A stretch of 64,000 bases of DNA from Terrihabitans soli (GTDB taxonomy: Bacteria > Pseudomonadota > Alphaproteobacteria > Rhizobiales > Methylopilaceae). The stretch lies in NCBI RefSeq assembly GCF_014191545.1, contig NZ_AP023361.1, forward strand, positions 310,001-374,000, read 5' to 3'. The notes below the pieces were generated by a model. That model was not told the DNA's origin, made no database searches, and saw only the letters and a program-made list of their open reading frames with translations. Numbering within the stretch: the stretch's first letter is position 1; each line of letters opens with the position of its first letter. The position numbers were made by a program, and so were the translations under genes. Below are positions 61,597 to 64,000 of the stretch, piece after piece.

Positions 61597-62952
61597 ATGT
61601 CTGCGTCCCCAACGAAAGTTCTGGCCGAGTTCGGTCTTGCCCTCGATGCCAAGGATATTCCGCAAAACGTCATGGACAAAGCGGCGGAGTCGATCCTCGA
61701 TTCGGTCGGCGTTTGTATTTACGCCGCAAAACTCTCCTGGAGCCAGCCGGTCATTGACTATGCCCGCCTCAACGGCGCGGGTGGCGCCTCGACCATTCTC
61801 GGTACGAAATACAAGGCAAGTTCGCCGATGGCGGCTTTGGCCAATGGCGCGCTGGCGCACGGCTTCGAGATGGACAATCTTCGCCAGCCCTCCATGGGCG
61901 TGCATGCCGGATCGACGATCGTGCCGGGCCTTCTGAGCGTCGCCGACGAAATCGGCGCCAGCGGCCGCGACGTGCTCGCGGCCTTCGTCGCGGCCAATGA
62001 AGTCATGTCGCGCATCGGTCTTGCCTCGCACAACACGGCGGAAAAGCTCGGCTTCCATTCGCCGGGCCTGACCGGCCCGTTCGGCGGCGCGGTTGCCGCC
62101 GGCCGCCTTCTCAAGCTGACGCCGACCCAGATGATCAATGCGTTCGGCATTGCAGGCTCGCTGTGCTCGGGCCTTCTGGCATTCTCCAAGGCCGGGAATG
62201 GCGGCATGGTCAAGCGTCTGCACACCGGCCGCGCTTCGGAAAGCGGTGTTCTTGCCGCAAAACTCGCCGCCGCGAATTTCGAAGGACCGAATGTCATCCT
62301 CGAAGGCAAATACGGCCTCTTCGAAGCCTTCACGCGCGATCCGCATATGGACAAGCTTGTGGCAGGCCTCGGCAGTGATTGGGAAACGCTGAAGATCGCG
62401 GTGAAGTGCTATGCCGCGCATGTCACGGCGCACACGCCGGTGCAGACGCTTGAGGGCCTGAAAAACGAACACGGCTTCAAGGGCGACGATATCGCCGAGA
62501 TTGCGGTGGCGACGAACGAGAAGGCGCTGAGCCATCACGTCATCCGGGAAGCAAAGGATGTCGCGACCGCGCAATACAGCCTGCCGATCGCGCTTGCGAC
62601 GGCCTCTTACCGCGATCCGAAAGACCCGGCCTCGTTCCTCAACGACGCGCACAAGGACAAAGGCATCATGGATCTCGCCCAGCGCGTCGCCGTGACCCTC
62701 AACGAAGAGAGCCACAACAATCCGTGGGCGACGAAGATGCGTGTCGTGCTGAAAGACGGGCGCTCCTTCGAGGGCAAGCGCACGGATTTCCGCGGTGCGC
62801 CCTCAAATCCGATGAGCACGGACGAGCTCGACGCAAAATTCCTGCAGCTGACGACGGGTCTTGTCCCGGACGCGAAGGGGTTGCTGAAGAATTTGCGCGA
62901 GCTCGGCAAAGCGGCCGATATCCGCACGGTGATCGCCGGGACGATGCCGTAG
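61597..62952 (+). CDS. MmgE/PrpD family protein
   Basis: A 451-residue paralogue, third of the island. Its first-domain motif reads ALAHGFEMDNLRQPSMGVHAG near 86. VKCYAAHVTAHTPVQTLEG near 269 and GAPSNPMSTDELDAKFLQL near 405 are the C-terminal blocks. It follows the GntR gene by 24 bases, with GCGGAG ahead of the ATG. The three paralogues differ at the DFDDTH position (DFDDTH, DETDDS, EMDN), which suggests successive steps or different stereoisomers rather than redundancy. A terminator follows. Confidence 0.9.
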   Translation: MSASPTKVLAEFGLALDAKDIPQNVMDKAAESILDSVGVCIYAAKLSWSQPVIDYARLNGAGGASTILGTKYKASSPMAALANGALAHGFEMDNLRQPSMGVHAGSTIVPGLLSVADEIGASGRDVLAAFVAANEVMSRIGLASHNTAEKLGFHSPGLTGPFGGAVAAGRLLKLTPTQMINAFGIAGSLCSGLLAFSKAGNGGMVKRLHTGRASESGVLAAKLAAANFEGPNVILEGKYGLFEAFTRDPHMDKLVAGLGSDWETLKIAVKCYAAHVTAHTPVQTLEGLKNEHGFKGDDIAEIAVATNEKALSHHVIREAKDVATAQYSLPIALATASYRDPKDPASFLNDAHKDKGIMDLAQRVAVTLNEESHNNPWATKMRVVLKDGRSFEGKRTDFRGAPSNPMSTDELDAKFLQLTTGLVPDAKGLLKNLRELGKAADIRTVIAGTMP

Positions 62953-62978
62953 AGCGCGATCCCGCATCGATTGAAAAG

Positions 62979-63007
62979 AGCCGAGGCCGCAAGGCCTCGG
63001 CTTTTTT
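62979..63007. terminator. rho-independent terminator
   Basis: AGCCGAGGCC pairs with GGCCTCGGCT around GCAA, preceded by AAAA and followed by TTTTTT. It stands between the convergent MmgE/PrpD gene and the DUF4242 gene (ends 63010), so it can serve both. Confidence 0.9.
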
Positions 63008-63009
63008 GT

Positions 63010-63309
63010 TCAGGCGGTTGCGAGTTCCGCCGGATCGGGGCAAACGACGACGGTCGTCGCCACCTTGTAGAATTCCTCACCCGGCATGCCGACCCTGCGG
63101 GCGTGCTCGCGGATCGAGGCGCCGTCGCGGGCTTCATAGATGCAAAAGGTGCCGATCCGGCCATCCGGCTCGTGCACGACATAGCTGCGGATCCAGCGGA
63201 CGCGGTCGGACATTTCCTCGGTGCCGATACGGGCGGATTTCGCTCCGGCGGCCTTGAGTTCTTCCAGATTGGCCCAGGCGCTGGGGCGGCGGATAACGTA
63301 GAGTTCCAT
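63010..63309 (-). CDS. DUF4242 small protein
   Basis: A 99-residue protein with the ferredoxin-like layout of the DUF4242 family. MELYVIRRPSAWANLEEL opens it, VRWIRSYVVHEPDGRIGTFCIYEA lies near 38-61, and SIREHARRVGMPGEEFYKV follows. A Streptomyces relative binds nickel; the general function is unknown. ATG 63309 is chosen because GGAGA precedes it at a good distance; longer upstream frames carry no homology. It diverges from the winged-helix regulator gene. Confidence 0.82.
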   Translation of the reverse strand: MELYVIRRPSAWANLEELKAAGAKSARIGTEEMSDRVRWIRSYVVHEPDGRIGTFCIYEARDGASIREHARRVGMPGEEFYKVATTVVVCPDPAELATA

Positions 63310-63435
63310 CTTATTTCTCCGAAAACCTTGAGGGCGGCCGCAGGGTTTCCGCGGCCCGGAGATGGGTATAGATGTGCCCCCGACGGGGGTCCTTACCGCC
63401 GCCTGAGCAATTCCTGATCTTTGGGTTCCCGCCCC

Positions 63436-64000
63436 GTGACGTTCGCTTTTGGCCCTTTTGTGATCGACGATGCGGCCCGGGTTCTGCGCCTCAACGAGCG
63501 CGAACTGCATGTCCAGCCGCTGGTGTTCGATCTCCTTGTCTATCTGGTGCGCGAGCGCGCCCGCGTCATTTCCAAGGACGAGCTGCTCGAAGCGCTATGG
63601 CCCGGCGTTATCGTCACCGAAAATTCGCTCCAACGCGCGATCAGTACGTTGCGCACGGTGCTGCGCGAAGGCGATATGCAGGATGCGATCCGCAGCGTGC
63701 CGCGCGCCGGCTATCGCTTTTGTCTTGAGCTCGTCCCGCCCCCGGATGCCGCAGAAGGCGGCGACGATCTCACGCAAGCGCGTCATGCAGCCGAGGCCCG
63801 GCTCTGGAACGAAGCCGCCGTGCTGTATTCGAAGACCGATGCGGCAACGCTGTCCGGAACAGATCTCGATCAATGGGCGCTGGCGCTGCAATGCGCGGGC
63901 AATCCCTCGGACGCCGTGCCGGTCTTCACGCGCGCGATTGCTGCACATACGCAGAAGGGCGATCTCAACGCCGCCGCCGAAAGCGCGATCTCGCTCGCCG
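63436..64000 (+). CDS. winged-helix transcriptional regulator, CadC-like (3' partial)
   Basis: The frame is open from GTG 63436 to the window end (188 codons). Residues 1-95 are an OmpR/PhoB-type winged helix: LRLNERELHVQPLVFDLLVYL, the SKDELLEALWPGVIVTENSLQ recognition region near 50, and IRSVPRAGYRF at the wing. No receiver domain precedes it. The following helical part (AAEARLWNEAAVLYS and on) suggests the TPR-like or ATPase-linked C-terminus of CadC/adenylate-cyclase-type regulators, but it is cut off. TTG 63421 is another possible start. Its targets are unknown; the divergent DUF4242 gene is one. Confidence 0.85.
   Translation, partial: MTFAFGPFVIDDAARVLRLNERELHVQPLVFDLLVYLVRERARVISKDELLEALWPGVIVTENSLQRAISTLRTVLREGDMQDAIRSVPRAGYRFCLELVPPPDAAEGGDDLTQARHAAEARLWNEAAVLYSKTDAATLSGTDLDQWALALQCAGNPSDAVPVFTRAIAAHTQKGDLNAAAESAISLA

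Noticed and set aside
1-64000. Mobile element, prophage or integrated island borders
   Set aside because: I found no transposase, integrase, terminal repeats or tRNA boundary. The clusters look like accessory metabolism but have no visible transfer machinery.

Overview
The window is high-GC proteobacterial DNA. The genes are densely packed, many neighbouring genes overlap by 1 to 14 bases, and several start with GTG or TTG. The mix of tripartite tricarboxylate (TTT) transporters, TRAP and ABC importers, GntR regulators, MmgE/PrpD proteins and a PrtD-like type I secretion pair suggests an alphaproteobacterium, probably of the Hyphomicrobiales (Rhizobiales). That is inference: no rRNA, tRNA or marker gene is present to settle it. 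I see no insertion sequence, phage gene, integrase, CRISPR array or tRNA.

1-7.2 kb: the tail of a TctA permease, an MFS transporter, a small unknown protein behind a 16-bp palindrome, and a secreted alpha/beta hydrolase. Facing them is a minus-strand operon TctB-TctA-enolase-superfamily enzyme. 7.2-12.7 kb: divergent from that operon runs FAH-fold hydrolase, Pht5-like decarboxylase, cupin, TTT receptor, SDR-like protein lacking catalytic Ser and Tyr, and MmgE/PrpD. 12.7-18.3 kb: an AbrB-like membrane protein diverges from cupin, TTT receptor, fused TctA-TctB permease and a GntR/UTRA regulator. The two divergent promoter regions, near 7.24 and 13.78 kb, share an identical 13-mer. 18.5-20.7 kb: an ADP-forming acyl-CoA synthetase behind a 22-bp perfect palindrome.

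21-33 kb: a secretion island. One 1834-residue protein joins an extracellular endonuclease, a 5'-nucleotidase and RTX repeats. A second RTX protein carries a beta-helix-like middle. Both end in an almost identical 489-bp module. A convergent ABC/HlyD pair can secrete them; no TolC is present.

33.8-47.5 kb: a TRAP transporter operon with amidohydrolase, 2-hydroxyacid dehydrogenase, TauE-like exporter, FAD protein and RidA-like protein. It is followed by an amino-acid-type ABC importer operon ending in a DUF1989 protein and an amidase, and by a convergent second 2-hydroxyacid dehydrogenase. Three upstream regions here carry paired hexamers GCATRC-N6-GCATRC.

47.5-63.4 kb: what looks like a complete uptake and oxidation island for a tricarballylate-like tricarboxylate. 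It has TcuA/TcuB dehydrogenase, an isocitrate-lyase/PEP-mutase-fold lyase, a signal-less periplasmic-binding-fold protein, TctB-TctA-receptor, an LDH2-type dehydrogenase, an enolase-superfamily enzyme, three MmgE/PrpD paralogues and a GntR/FCD regulator. Three intergenic regions of this island carry the same operator-like pair GNATAC-N4-GNATAC, which suggests one regulon. A DUF4242 protein and the start of a winged-helix regulator close the window.
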